A DNA stretch of 64,000 bases from Eustoma russellianum (Eukaryota > Streptophyta > Magnoliopsida > Gentianales > Gentianaceae), in assembly GCA_036186865.1 (NCBI GenBank), contig AP025055.1, positions 5,072,981 through 5,136,980 of the forward strand, read 5' to 3'. How positions within the stretch are numbered: position 1 is the first letter of the stretch; every line of letters starts with the position of its first letter. The notes under the pieces were generated by a model. The model was not told the DNA's origin, made no database searches, and saw only the letters and a program-made list of their open reading frames with translations. The translations under genes were made by a program, and so were the position numbers. This document shows positions 34,260-43,823 of the stretch, piece after piece.

Positions 34260-35094
34260 CGTTCAATTTCTTGAATATGGATAAAGAGGAGCAACCAATG
34301 TGCGTACGATGGTGGCGAGTATAATGGTACAATTTTCAAGGCGTATTGTGCGGACCAAGGAATACGGCTTGCGCAACCTATCCCTAATCAGCCGCAACGA
34401 AATGAAATGGCCGAAAGGATTAACCGCACCTTAAATGAACAGGATAGGGCGATGAAGCTCCATGCAAAACTTTCAAAAAATTTCTAGATGGAGTCAGTAA
34501 ATACAGTGGCCTATCTTATCAATCGAAGTACCTCGGTCCTTAATCTCAATCTACCTGAGGAGAGGTGGACGGCTAAGAAGATATCTTTGTCGTGCTCGCA
34601 AGTCTTTGGATGTATAGCTTATGTTCATGTAGATTTCGAAAATAGGGACAAGTTGGATGAAAAGGCGAAGAAGTGCATTTTCGTTGGATATGGATCAAAT
34701 TATTTTGGCTATAGATTTTGAGTCGAAAAGGGCCGGGAGATAATTCGATCAGAAGATGCTACCTTCCACGAAGATGATAAAGTATCCAATCCCAAGAGTG
34801 ATGAAGTGGGGGAGATTGATTTAGACAAAATACAAGTTTCGCATGGTGAGACTGAACTCGAGAGGGCTGAGGCTTAGGATACTAATGAAGTCGAACAAGA
34901 TGAAGAAATTTTACAAAAATCGGTGGTGAAGGGATCTCCTCGCATTCGTAAGCACACACAATACTTATCTTCTCTAAATTACTTGCTCTTGACCGATTCA
35001 TAAAAACTCGAAGATCATGATGAGGCCATACGTTCAAGTGACTGGTCAAATGGAAGCAAACAATGACGAAGGAGTTATGACCACTAAATAAAAA
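34260..35094 (+). pseudogene. Copia H fragment: integrase C part and integrase-RT linker
   Basis: The plus-strand reading shows GGEYNGTIF and NEMAERINRTL (integrase core end), VFGCIAYVHV and KKCIFVGYGS, then an acidic linker and SLNYLLLTDS just before a reverse transcriptase would start. Stops occur at 34483, 34719 and later. It differs from Copia G in linker sequence, so it is a separate element rather than an inverted piece of G. It ends abruptly at the peptide-gene remnant C (35095). Confidence 0.7.
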
Positions 35095-35167
35095 TAATAC
35101 TAAGTGGTTTAAGTGGGAGAGTAATTGTAAGACTTGGCCTACCAGCATCTGCAGAACATATAATTGA
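35095..35167 (+). pseudogene. Small secreted-peptide gene copy C, 3' remnant
   Basis: About 22 codons remain, reading TKWFKWESNCKTWPTSICR, matching the C terminus of copy A (TKWFKWDNNCKTWLTCICR). Everything upstream is replaced by Copia H. The frame ends at a TGA formed at the boundary with the Copia G LTR. One of the Cys positions is Ser. Confidence 0.7.
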
Positions 35168-35405
35168 CGACAACCTGAATGAAGATCGTATTTAATTGAA
35201 GTCGAAATACGTACAAAGGTCCCTTCATATAGCAAGTCTATATACATATTATAAATAAATTCAAATATTTGATTTGAGATAATTTCAGTTGAGATAAGAT
35301 GTGATCCTTTGATTTAAGGTAATCACATCTCCATTATATCTCCTAACGCTCTATCTCAAGTTTAGTAGCGAGATCTCCAAGCTTAACTTGCACAACATAG
35401 AACCG
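35165..35405 (-). repeat. Copia G' 3' LTR and RNase H tail, duplicate of Copia G end
   Basis: The LTR at 35165-35348 aligns with the Copia G LTR next to gene copy A. It is followed by about 55 bp matching 32728-32785. It is cut off at about 35405 by an AT-rich repeat. The target site ATAAT (35160-35164) is the same as at copy A (26878-26882). Confidence 0.7.
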
Positions 35406-35410
35406 AAGAT

Positions 35411-35464
35411 TATAAATATATATATACATATATACATATGTATATATGTTATTTATTTATATAT
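35411..35464. repeat. AT microsatellite-like tract
   Basis: Imperfect TATATA/CATATA repeats. It marks the truncation point of Copia G'. Confidence 0.8.
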
Positions 35465-35466
35465 GG

Positions 35467-36847
35467 CATACGCAACAGGGCAGGCTGATTTCAATAAAAT
35501 TCCTCCCACCGCGTCGAGGGGAAAAATTGACGTATTAGCCAGGAAACAAATGTTTCATTTCATTAAAAGATAATTACGATGAAATATTGTGAAATGTAAT
35601 AACCTCAGCTAATCATCGAATATTCCGACTCGAAAAGGACAATGTATGATGTAGACACAGAAGCCAACTTTTGTTCGGATGTTGGAGAGACTTTTTGTTA
35701 AAGAAGAGTTTTCTCTATGCTTGTTTCTTTAGCAAAGCAGGTTCAGAACGCTCAAATAGTCCAACTTACCCTATGTACTACGTGACATTTGTTTACTCAT
35801 GCATACACCTCAAAAGACTTAGAAGGTCATTTGACATTTCACCCGTAAGTAACAGTTGATTTTTTCCGCAAGTTATTTGGCAAGGCATCAAATAGAATAG
35901 GTCCGCTAAACTGTTAATATGTTACTTACTCACTGTGTCAACAAAGTTTTCGAGTGCCAATGGTTTTAATGTTATTTTAATTTCACTCTTGAACAAAAAT
36001 GCAAAAGCTGGTGGTCACTGAATTACTTATTTAATCATTTAGGTCAGGTTGAGTTTCAGAGCAGTTATACTTTATGGCAAACTGGTTTTACATTATACCA
36101 ATTTGAGGGCTAAATTTGGGTCAAAAGATGCAAATTTCTAGAAACGAATCTAACATTGAATATCGGGTTAAATGCCCAAACGTTTTCCTCTCTTTTGCTA
36201 TTTAAGAATTGAATAATTCAATAAAAGTAGTTATAATAAAATTGCAATGGTTTGCAGCAATTAATGTATCTGTAAACACCTCTCAGCTTGCAGAATTCCC
36301 AACTTTAAGTTAAAATTAGGTGAATTTAAATAACTGACAACCAAATGTAGTGGTTTTGCAGCTCTACATAGTTAATGACGGACAATATCATCCTGAGGTA
36401 GTTTGAATCAGGGGAAGGCACCACCAACATGATGTAGGATGATTTGGACTACCATCTGATATTCGAATAACAACTTACGACCAACAAAAACTAAGATCAT
36501 TGTTTAGACGGCTGAAGCATCTTTTATACAGAAAAGTCAAATAAACCTAACAATATTGCAATCATTAAATAGAATAAAATTTATGATAGATAATATGTTA
36601 AAAGATTGTCTCTAACGATTGCAATGTTTCATTTACAGATGGGCAACAAAATGGCAAAATAAAACACACCGTACCAATTTTAACATAAAATTCGTGTTTA
36701 TCAGATATCATAATATAATAAGAAATAAGTTAATGAGAAATAGGCGTATTACAAAAATTAATCAACCACAAGACTGCTTATATAAACCCTCTCGGGCCAT
36801 AATAACATTGTACTAGAAAATCAACAAAAACATTTCCAAACCTGTAA
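35467..36847 (+). promoter_or_regulatory. Host DNA: upstream region of peptide gene copy B
   Basis: From about 35900 this aligns with the upstream block of copy A (19815-20517 and 26297-26560). Sequence 35467-35900 has no match in the window and no supported ORF. The region ends in TGTAA (36843-36847), the target site of Copia F, so the natural leader continues at 41585. Confidence 0.65.
36779..36786 (+). promoter_or_regulatory. Predicted TATA box of peptide gene copy B
   Basis: TATATAAA in the context CTTATATAAACCCTCTC, about 61 bp upstream of the Copia F insertion and, before that insertion, about 77 bp upstream of the ATG. That spacing suits a short leader. It is conserved in position but altered in copy A. 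Confidence 0.55.
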
Positions 36848-37106
36848 TGTTGAAGCATATCAAGAGGATAAGGATAAACCCAACAACTAGTAGATTAAAT
36901 TAAAATATATTACCCTTATCCTTATCCATCAATATTTGTATTTGTTTGAAATGATATCTTGTAAACAGTTGTAACCAATTTTTGATTAACCATGAATGGT
37001 ATATATGAAGCAAAAACAGCCGTGCTCCAGGTGTGGAAAACAAACGGCAGTTTATCCAATATTGAAAGTGTTTCTTCTTCTTCCTTTTTGCTAAATTATT
37101 CTTTTA
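36848..37106 (+). repeat. 5' LTR of Copia F (259 bp)
   Basis: Direct repeat of 41318-41579. Ends in TTTTA rather than the usual CA, with the primer-binding site immediately adjacent. Confidence 0.93.
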
Positions 37107-37133
37107 TGGTATCAGAGCATAAGACCCACATAA

Positions 37134-37931
37134 ATGGCCGATACATCCTCCTCCACTGTAAACCCTACCTCTGGCGTGAACACCACCACGCCCATCGCCC
37201 CGTCCTTTGTTCACTCACCCAGCATCGTTACAGTAAAACTTAACAAGGACAATTTTCTGCTCTGGAAAGCACAAATCGTGCCCTACCTACGTGGCCAGAA
37301 AGTTTTTGGCTTTCTTGATGGCACAATGCCGCCACCTTCTATGATGTCCGCTGGGGTCGACAACTCAGCAACACCTGTTGATAATCCAGAGTATCTTGCC
37401 TGGGTACAGCAAGATCAATTAATTCTCAGCACACTTCTCTCCTCCCTTACAGAAGGAGTACTCTCGCAGGTTGTTGGCTGCATCACGTCCCGTGATCTTT
37501 GGGTGACACAAGAACGTATGTTCACCTCCCAATCCAGCGCCCGAATCATGCAAATTCACTATCAGCTTGCCACTGCTAAGAAAGCTGGCTCCTCCATCCC
37601 AGAATACTTCCAAAAAATAAAGAATCTTGCTGACACACTTGCTGCCGCTGGCCAACCACTCAAAGACTTTGAAATTACATCATATATTCTTGCAGGACTT
37701 GGACCAGAATATGATCCTTTTGTCACTTCAGTTACTACCCGGGTTGACCCTCTCACCACTGATGAATTATATGGCCATCTTCTCGCTCATGAATCACGAC
37801 TGGAACAGCACGTCTTACCAACCACGGAGGGCTTTCCCACAGCAAATATGGCATGTCAAACCCGCGGCAGAGGTGCACATGCTGGACGTGGCCATGGGTC
37901 AACCTCTTACACTGGAGCACGCCAACAATAG
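37134..37931 (+). CDS. Copia F gag
   Basis: 265 codons from the ATG at 37134, 27 bp after the primer-binding site region. The N terminus MADTSSSTVNP is followed by a gag domain with LNKDNFLLWKAQIVPYL and a UBN2-type region with IPEYFQKIKNLADTL. The frame ends at a TAG (37929-37931, after RQQ). The same frame then continues without a break into an Arg/Gly-rich stretch and the CCHC knuckle, so the TAG is probably a mutated Gln codon rather than a natural end. The product would lack the nucleocapsid. Confidence 0.8.
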   Translation: MADTSSSTVNPTSGVNTTTPIAPSFVHSPSIVTVKLNKDNFLLWKAQIVPYLRGQKVFGFLDGTMPPPSMMSAGVDNSATPVDNPEYLAWVQQDQLILSTLLSSLTEGVLSQVVGCITSRDLWVTQERMFTSQSSARIMQIHYQLATAKKAGSSIPEYFQKIKNLADTLAAAGQPLKDFEITSYILAGLGPEYDPFVTSVTTRVDPLTTDELYGHLLAHESRLEQHVLPTTEGFPTANMACQTRGRGAHAGRGHGSTSYTGARQQ

Positions 37932-40900
37932 TTCACTTCACGTGGGCAACGTGGCCGCGGACGAGGAGGACGGGCCTTTGGATCCTCGGGCAATTTTCAA
38001 ACCGATGTTGTTGATACAAATCGCCCCATATGTCAGGTATGCAATAAAACTGGTCATACTGCTCTTCAGTGCTATAACAGGTTTAACCATGCCTACCATG
38101 GCGATTCATCTCACTCACCCGCGGCTTACCTAACCACACCGACCTACAATGATTCCAACTGGTATCCTGACACTGGTGCACCCAATCACCTCACATCTGA
38201 TCTTAACAATCTCAATATTCATTCTGAGGAGTATCTAGGAACAGACAAAGTGCAAGTTGGCAATGGCGCCACCCTTCCTATATCTCACACAGGTTCTGCC
38301 TCTCTTCCCACTTCCTCTAGTCACTTCACACTTAACAATGTGTTATGCGTACCACACATCACCAAAAATCTACTTTCTGTTCAACAATTTACCAAAGATA
38401 ACAATTGCTATCTTGAGTTTCACCCAACTTTCTTCTGTGTTAAGGATCAAGTCACGGGACGCATCCTTTATCGCGGACCGAGTAATGCTGGCCTCTACTC
38501 CTTCTACACGCATCACTCCCTTCCCAATCTACATCGCGCCTGCATCGGTGAACGAGCCACTCTCAACGCCAGGCATGGACGTCTAGGTCATCCTGCTATC
38601 CGAAATGTTCGAAGCGTTGTATCCAAGTTTCGCCTTCCTTTCAACCCCAGCAAACCAGCTGCTGTGTGTTCTTCTTGTCAGCAAGGCAAAAGTCATCAGC
38701 TTTCATTCCCCCCCTCTCCCAATAAATCTAAATTTCCATTAGAACTTTTATTTGCTGATGTATGGGGTCCTTCCCCAATTGCTTTAATAAATGGTGAACG
38801 TTATTATCTGAGCATTGTCGATGACTTTAGTCGTTACACATGGTTATTTCCATTACATGTCAAGTCTGATGTTCTTTCGTGTGTTTACTCAATTTTATCC
38901 AACAGTTGAACGCTCTTTCAATCGTAAAATCAAAACTCTTCAATCTGATAACGGTGGTGAGTTTCAAAAATTGGACTCACTTCTTAGTTCCCTCGGCATC
39001 ATCCATCGCCTTTCATGCCCCCGTACTCATCAACAAAACGGCTCAGTCGAACGCAAACACCGCCACATTGTTGAAACGGGCCTCACTCTGCTTAGCCATG
39101 TGTCCTTACCACATCAATTTTGGGTTGATGCATTCACTACTGCCTGCTACCTTATCAATCGACTACCAACTCCCACTCTCTCCAAAAAAATCCCCCTATG
39201 AAACTCTCTTTCAACAACAACCCGACTACAAACTTTCTCAAAACGTTTGGCTGTGCATGCTGGCCCCTACTTCGCCCATATAATCGCCATAAAGTACAAT
39301 TTCGATCAACTAAATGTCTCTTCCTTGGCTATAGTCCTAATCATCATGGGTACAAATGTCTTGATCTTCTCTCGGGGAAATACTACATATCTCGCAATGT
39401 CGTCTTTGACAAAAATTCCTTTCCCTACAACTCCATCTCCTGCCAAACTCCCTCTCCTCCTCCTGCCACCGTCACAGTCCACCTACCCCTGATATCCGCC
39501 CAGCCACCCTCCAGCCTTGCACGATCATCAGCAACCTTTACATCCGCATCACCATTTCCATCCGCATCATCAGAGCCTCCTACACCCCTCCAACCTCCAA
39601 CACCACACCTCTCTTCCCCGGAAGCTCTCTCCCCTCCAGCACTTCCGCAAAACTCCCATCCAATGCAAACAAGAGCCAAAGCCAATATTCGCAAACCCAA
39701 ACAACTCACCGATGGCACCATTCGATATCCTCTTCCCCAAGCCTTTCTAGCTCTCTCACACACTCACCCTACTGAACCCACTTCATACTCCACCGCCGTC
39801 AATCATCCCGAGTGGCGCAAAGCCATGACTGCTGAATTTGATGCTCTTCTTCGCAATGGCACTTGGACTCTTGTTCCCCCTACTCCCTCAATGAATATTG
39901 TAGGTTGCAAATGGGTTTTTCGCATCAAACAAAAGGCGGATGGCACTTTAGACCGCTACAAGGCTCGTCTCGTAGCAAAAGGTTTTCATCAACAGCCTGG
40001 AGTCGATTATCATGACACTTATAGTCCTGTGGTCAAGCCTACTACTATTCGCACAGTTTTATCCATTGTGGTATCTCGTGGCTGGTCCCTCCACCAAATA
40101 GACGTACAAAATGCGTTTCTTCACGGGTTTCTTGACGAGGAAGTTTATTTGTCCCAACCACTTGGTTTTATACATCCGCAGTACCCTAATCATTTGTGTA
40201 AGCTACGCAAATCTCTCAATGGCTTAAAACAAGCTCCACGTGCATGGTTCTCTCGCCTAAGCAACCGTCTCTTAGAACTAGGATTCATCGGCAGCAAATC
40301 CAATTCTTCATTATTTGTCTACACCTGAACGGATACTATCATCTACATTCTTATCTACGTCGACGATATTATCATCACTGGCTCCCATTCCACTGCTATT
40401 GCGCAGCTCCTATTGTGTTTATGTCAGGACTTCGCCATCAAAGACCTTGGGCGCTTACATTATTTTCTGGGAGTTGAAGTTATACCTATATCGGATGGCC
40501 TATTTCTTACTCAACAACGCTACATACTGGACCTTCTCAAGCGTACGAAAATGGAACATGTCAAACCCATAACTTCGCCAATGAGTGCAACGCACAAGTT
40601 GTCATTATTTTCTGGTGATCCATTTTCTGATGTAACACAATATCGTAGCACAATTGGCGCATTACAGTATCTATCTCTCACTTGTCTTGACATCTCTTTC
40701 GCCGTCAACAAAGTATGTCAGTTTATGCATCGTCCAACCACAATCCACTGGCAGGCTGTCAAACGCATCCTTCTATATCTAAAGCACACCATAACACACG
40801 GCCTAGTGTTATGCCGTGCTCCTTCTCTTAATCTCGAAGCATATTCCGATGCTGATTGGGCCGGATGCCCAGATGATCGCAAGTCGACAACCGGCTACTG

Positions 40901-41360
40901 CACCTTTCTCGGTCCGACTCTTCTCTTGTGGAGTTCACACAAACAACAAACTGTTTCACGCTCCAGTACAGAATCCGAATATCATGCCCTTGCTGCCGCT
41001 ACAGCTGAACTCCTCTGGCTTCAATCCCTCTTGCGTGAGTTCGGTTTTCATCTCCCGCGACCCACAACACTTTGGTGCGATAATATCGGCGTCACATATC
41101 TATCCTCAAATTCAGTTTTCCATGCTCGCACCAAACATATTGAGATTGATTTTCACTTTGTACGCGATCGCGTAGCAAATGGCAGCCTAAAAGTTTGTTA
41201 TCGCTGTACTCAAGACCAGCTCGCTGACATCCTAACCAAACCACTCGTATCACGGCGGTTTCTTACATTACGCAACAAACTCAACGTATGTGAACCACCG
41301 TTGACTTTGCGGGGGCGTGTTGAAGCATATCAAGAGGATAAGGATAAACCCAACAACTAG
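37932..41360 (+). pseudogene. Copia F nucleocapsid and pol
   Basis: In the frame of gag: the knuckle CQVCNKTGHTALQC (38034-38075), the protease WYPDTGAPNHL (near 38160), the pre-integrase region with HGRLGHPAIRN and CSSCQQGK (to 38690), and the integrase core with FADVWGPS and IVDDFSRYTW. A frameshift near 38890 shifts the integrase part with QSDNGGEF and SVERKHRH. The original frame returns near 39198. The reverse transcriptase follows with a TGA at 40326-40328 just before LIYVDDIIITG. RNase H has WCDNIGVTYLS and ends QLADILTKPLV. The last codons read 43 bp into the 3' LTR, to the stop at 41360. Confidence 0.9.
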
Positions 41361-41579
41361 TAGATTAAATTCAAATATATTACCCTTATCCTTATCCATC
41401 AATATTTGTATTTGTTTGAAATGATATCTTGTAAACAGTTGTAACCAATTTTTGATTAACCATGAATGGTATATATGAAGCAAAAACAGCCGTGCACCAG
41501 GTGTGGAAAACAAACGGCAGTTTATCCAATATTGAGCAAAGTGTTTCTTCTTCTTCCTTTTTGCTAAATTATTCTTTTA
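41318..41579 (+). repeat. 3' LTR of Copia F (262 bp)
   Basis: Direct repeat of 36848-37106. Its end lies 16 bp upstream of the ATG of peptide gene B, in the same orientation as the gene, so it could act as a substitute promoter. Confidence 0.93.
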
Positions 41580-41595
41580 TGTAATCATATCGAAG

Positions 41596-41907
41596 ATGGC
41601 GGAAGTCTCAGCCAAAAAGATAGCACTTTGCCTTCTGGTGTTGTGGTGCCTGCTTGCTTCTCCACTACGTCTTGGCAATGGAAATGGTTCAGCTTCATCG
41701 TTTTCATCCGTAACTGCCAGGCGGATTGAATCTGGTAGTCGCTCATCACAACTGTCTGAAACAAATGTTTCAGCTAAGACACTTTCTGATGCGGTTGTCG
41801 TTACCAGTCATCCGGTCTCTACCGACACGTCTATCAAACCTACCTGGGGGCCTAAGTGTGACAATGACTGCGACACATGGCCTGCATGCGTGTGCGTGAA
41901 ACTTTAA
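41596..41907 (+). CDS. Small predicted secreted cysteine-containing peptide (copy B)
   Basis: 103 codons, single exon. I do not recognise the family. Residues 1-26 look like a signal peptide: MAEVSAKK, then a hydrophobic core LCLLVLWCLLA. A Ser-rich middle with a dibasic RR at 42-43 resembles a pro-region. The C terminus is short and Cys-rich, with Cys at 88, 92, 98 and 100 in KCDNDCDTWPACVCVKL. Similarity to copy A is strongest in the signal peptide, in the TNVSAKTLSDAV stretch and in this C terminus, which suggests a preproprotein releasing a small disulfide-bonded peptide. The start is chosen because the TCATATCGAAG-ATG context is shared with copy A. Copia F separates it from its promoter. 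The role is unknown: defence or signalling are guesses. Confidence 0.7.
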   Translation: MAEVSAKKIALCLLVLWCLLASPLRLGNGNGSASSFSSVTARRIESGSRSSQLSETNVSAKTLSDAVVVTSHPVSTDTSIKPTWGPKCDNDCDTWPACVCVKL

Positions 41908-42000
41908 TATATCAGAGATGCATGCGTGTTTGTTTTGGAAGTATCAAGATTTCTATCGAGTAAAAGCAACTTAAGTTTCCTCACGCACATTTCTCTTTCC

Positions 42001-42006
42001 AATAAA
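42001..42006 (+). terminator. Probable polyadenylation signal of peptide gene B
   Basis: AATAAA 94 bp after the stop codon, with T-rich sequence around it. The chimeric LTR element begins 29 bp downstream, close to the expected cleavage site. Confidence 0.45.
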
Positions 42007-42034
42007 TTTCTGATAGAAGTTTTGAACTTATCAG

Positions 42035-42516
42035 TGAAGTAATAATAACTGCTCTGATACCAATTGAAGTAATAACAACTGCTCTGATACCAATTGAAGT
42101 AATAACGGATTCAAAGAACACAACATGTATAAAGCACAACTCACTTTATTAATATTCGGAAAATAACTCAAAACCGAACAAACATTCTTGGCTCCTTTTG
42201 TCAATGACCCTACCCGGCATTGACTTACCAATCACCCTACCCGGGATGATATTTGGCACTTTTGCTCTTGGCACTCTTGGCGCACTTGGCACTCTTGGCA
42301 TTGGCGCTATTGGCGCACCATCTACTATGGCCGGCCCCCTTTATTTATAGACTAACTAGTCTAAGCAAAACCATAACCTAATAGGACTAGATAAACATCA
42401 TTAAAACAAATCATAACTAGAATAGATAAAAGCAACTAAGGAATTCTTAAGATAATAACTCTATCTTTAGTTCCTACAATTTAGGAATCCTAATCCAATG
42501 AGGAAATTATCCAATA
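42035..42516 (-). repeat. 3' LTR of the chimeric element (482 bp)
   Basis: Matches the two parts of 43531-45415. Its outer end contains two extra copies of a unit made of the LTR terminus plus a primer-binding site (TGAAGTAATAAC, then CTGCTCTGATACCAAT). Confidence 0.88.
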
Positions 42517-42525
42517 ATCTCTTCC

Positions 42526-43252
42526 TTAATTTCCGAATGTAACCTCGGAATTTCTTCGACGCCACTTCAAGCTTTGCGTCTCCTTGAACCTTACGCGCGC
42601 CAACGGATTAGTGAGGATGTCCGCCTTTTGCTCGTCGCCACTAACATACTCCTCTTGCTCAAGTTTAAGAGATGTCTGTTGAAGTGTTGCTGGAGCCTCT
42701 CATTTACATAGTTTATACACAATTGTTCAAAACTATTTTTCTTGAATGACTCAAATCCATAAATATCTAAAATACTGATAGATCTTCCAGTGCATTGCTT
42801 GTCCATTGCAAGTGATTTATTTATTTCCTCTACAATCCAAACAAACAAGCTTGCGTAGATGAACTTTGCAAAAGCATCCCTGGTATCAATAGCTTGCTGG
42901 AGTGTTAATGTCTTGACAACCTTATCCTTTCCTGCTTGTATCTTCTGAGTTGACAAAACTTGCACGAGGTCAAGAGCAGTGCAACCTATCAAACGAACAG
43001 CGAATGCTTTCGCAACTCCAGCCATAGTGACATCTGTACGAAGTGGACCCACTCCTCCATATATGAACGCCATATCACTTGTTGATCTCCTTTTTCCAAC
43101 CTCATCAGCTACAGAATCTATCTCACTTCGTGTGACTTCAAGGTGAGATATGGTCCATCCTATAGAATGAAGCTTTTTTGCATAAGGATGATCCCAGCTT
43201 GTCCTCAGCAGTGCCAGATTATCAGGTGTCCCAATCAGTCGAGGAACAAAAA
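42526..43252 (-). pseudogene. Chimeric ORF: MoCF-domain fragment, myosin motor fragment, Copia RNase H tail
   Basis: Read on the minus strand in one frame from 43252. The first part (about 43190-42992) has KKLHSIGW, SEIDSVADEV, FIYGGVGPLRTDVT and AGVAKAFAVRL, matching the MoCF/CinA-like domain of plant FAD-synthetase-family proteins (motif GGVGPT-DD). It passes without a gap into a myosin motor piece (42990-42663) with LSTQKIQAGKDKV, GRSISILDIYGFESF and NERLQQHFNRHLL, most like plant class VIII. One base is missing near 42664. In the next frame EEYVSGDEQKADILTNPLA is a Copia RNase H end, stopping at 42526. The pieces are intronless, sense to the element and joined in frame. The first 15 or so residues are unidentified. 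Confidence 0.85.
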
Positions 43253-43530
43253 TTCAAGCTTTTCCAAAATTCAATCAACTAACTAGCCTTTTTTTTAAAG
43301 CAACAAGATCGGCCGATTCCTTTCGGCTGTGGCGGCACCCCTTTTTTCTTTTTCTTTTGTGTTGTTGTGTTGAAGATTCCTTGGCTATCACGAATCTCCA
43401 ACCACGATGAAAAGAATTTGGCCCTGTTGATGTGAAGAACACGGCAGCCTCCTCCCGGGATCAACCTTCACACGGCAACCCTACCACGGTGGCTCCTCCC
43501 TCTCCAAACAACCTCGGCTCTGATACCAAT
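43253..43530 (-). other. Leader and primer-binding site of the chimeric element
   Basis: The primer-binding site TGGTATCAGAGCC (43516-43528, minus strand) follows the 5' LTR after two bases. The leader has a pyrimidine/A-rich tract and a 61-codon ORF with Lys-rich low complexity that I do not believe is a gene. Confidence 0.7.
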
Positions 43531-43823
43531 TGAAGTAATAACAACTGCTCTGATACCAATTGAAGTAATAACAACTGCTCTGATACCAATTGAAGTAATA
43601 ACGGATTCAAAGAACACAACATGTATAAAGCACAACTCACTTTATTAATATTCGGAAAATAACTCAAAACCGAACAAACATTCTTGGCTCCTTTTGTCAA
43701 TGACCCTACCCGGCATCGACTCACCAATCATCCTACCCGGAATTGGTATTTGGCACTCTTTCTCTTGGCACTCTTGGCGCATTTGGCACTCTTGGCCTTG
43801 GCGCTATTGGCGCACCATCTACT

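Larger units (their letters stand above)
36848..41579 (+). mobile_element. Copia F: Ale/Retrofit-like LTR retrotransposon in the leader of peptide gene B
   Basis: The LTRs (36848-37106 and 41318-41579) start TGTTGAAGCAT and end ATTCTTTTA. The primer-binding site TGGTATCAGAGC follows without a gap (37107-37118) and a purine tract TGCGGGGGCG precedes the 3' LTR. The target duplication TGTAA is perfect (36843-36847, 41580-41584). The two LTRs differ by only a few substitutions and a 3-bp indel, so the insertion is fairly recent, the youngest-looking full element here. The coding frame has two stops and a short frameshifted stretch. Confidence 0.94.

Noticed and set aside
37926..37934. Programmed stop-codon read-through between gag and nucleocapsid in Copia F
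   Set aside because: The CAA-TAG context resembles read-through sites, but the stop lies before the zinc knuckle, and Ale-type elements normally use one uninterrupted frame. A point mutation is simpler.
41856..41904. A cyclotide or squash-type knottin domain in the peptide gene
   Set aside because: The DTWPACVC end faintly resembles the last loop of cyclotides, but only four Cys are present and the spacing does not fit a six-Cys knot.
42591..43073. A genuine myosin gene
   Set aside because: Only a piece of the motor is present, without introns, between LTRs with a primer-binding site and fused to a Copia RNase H end. It is a captured fragment.
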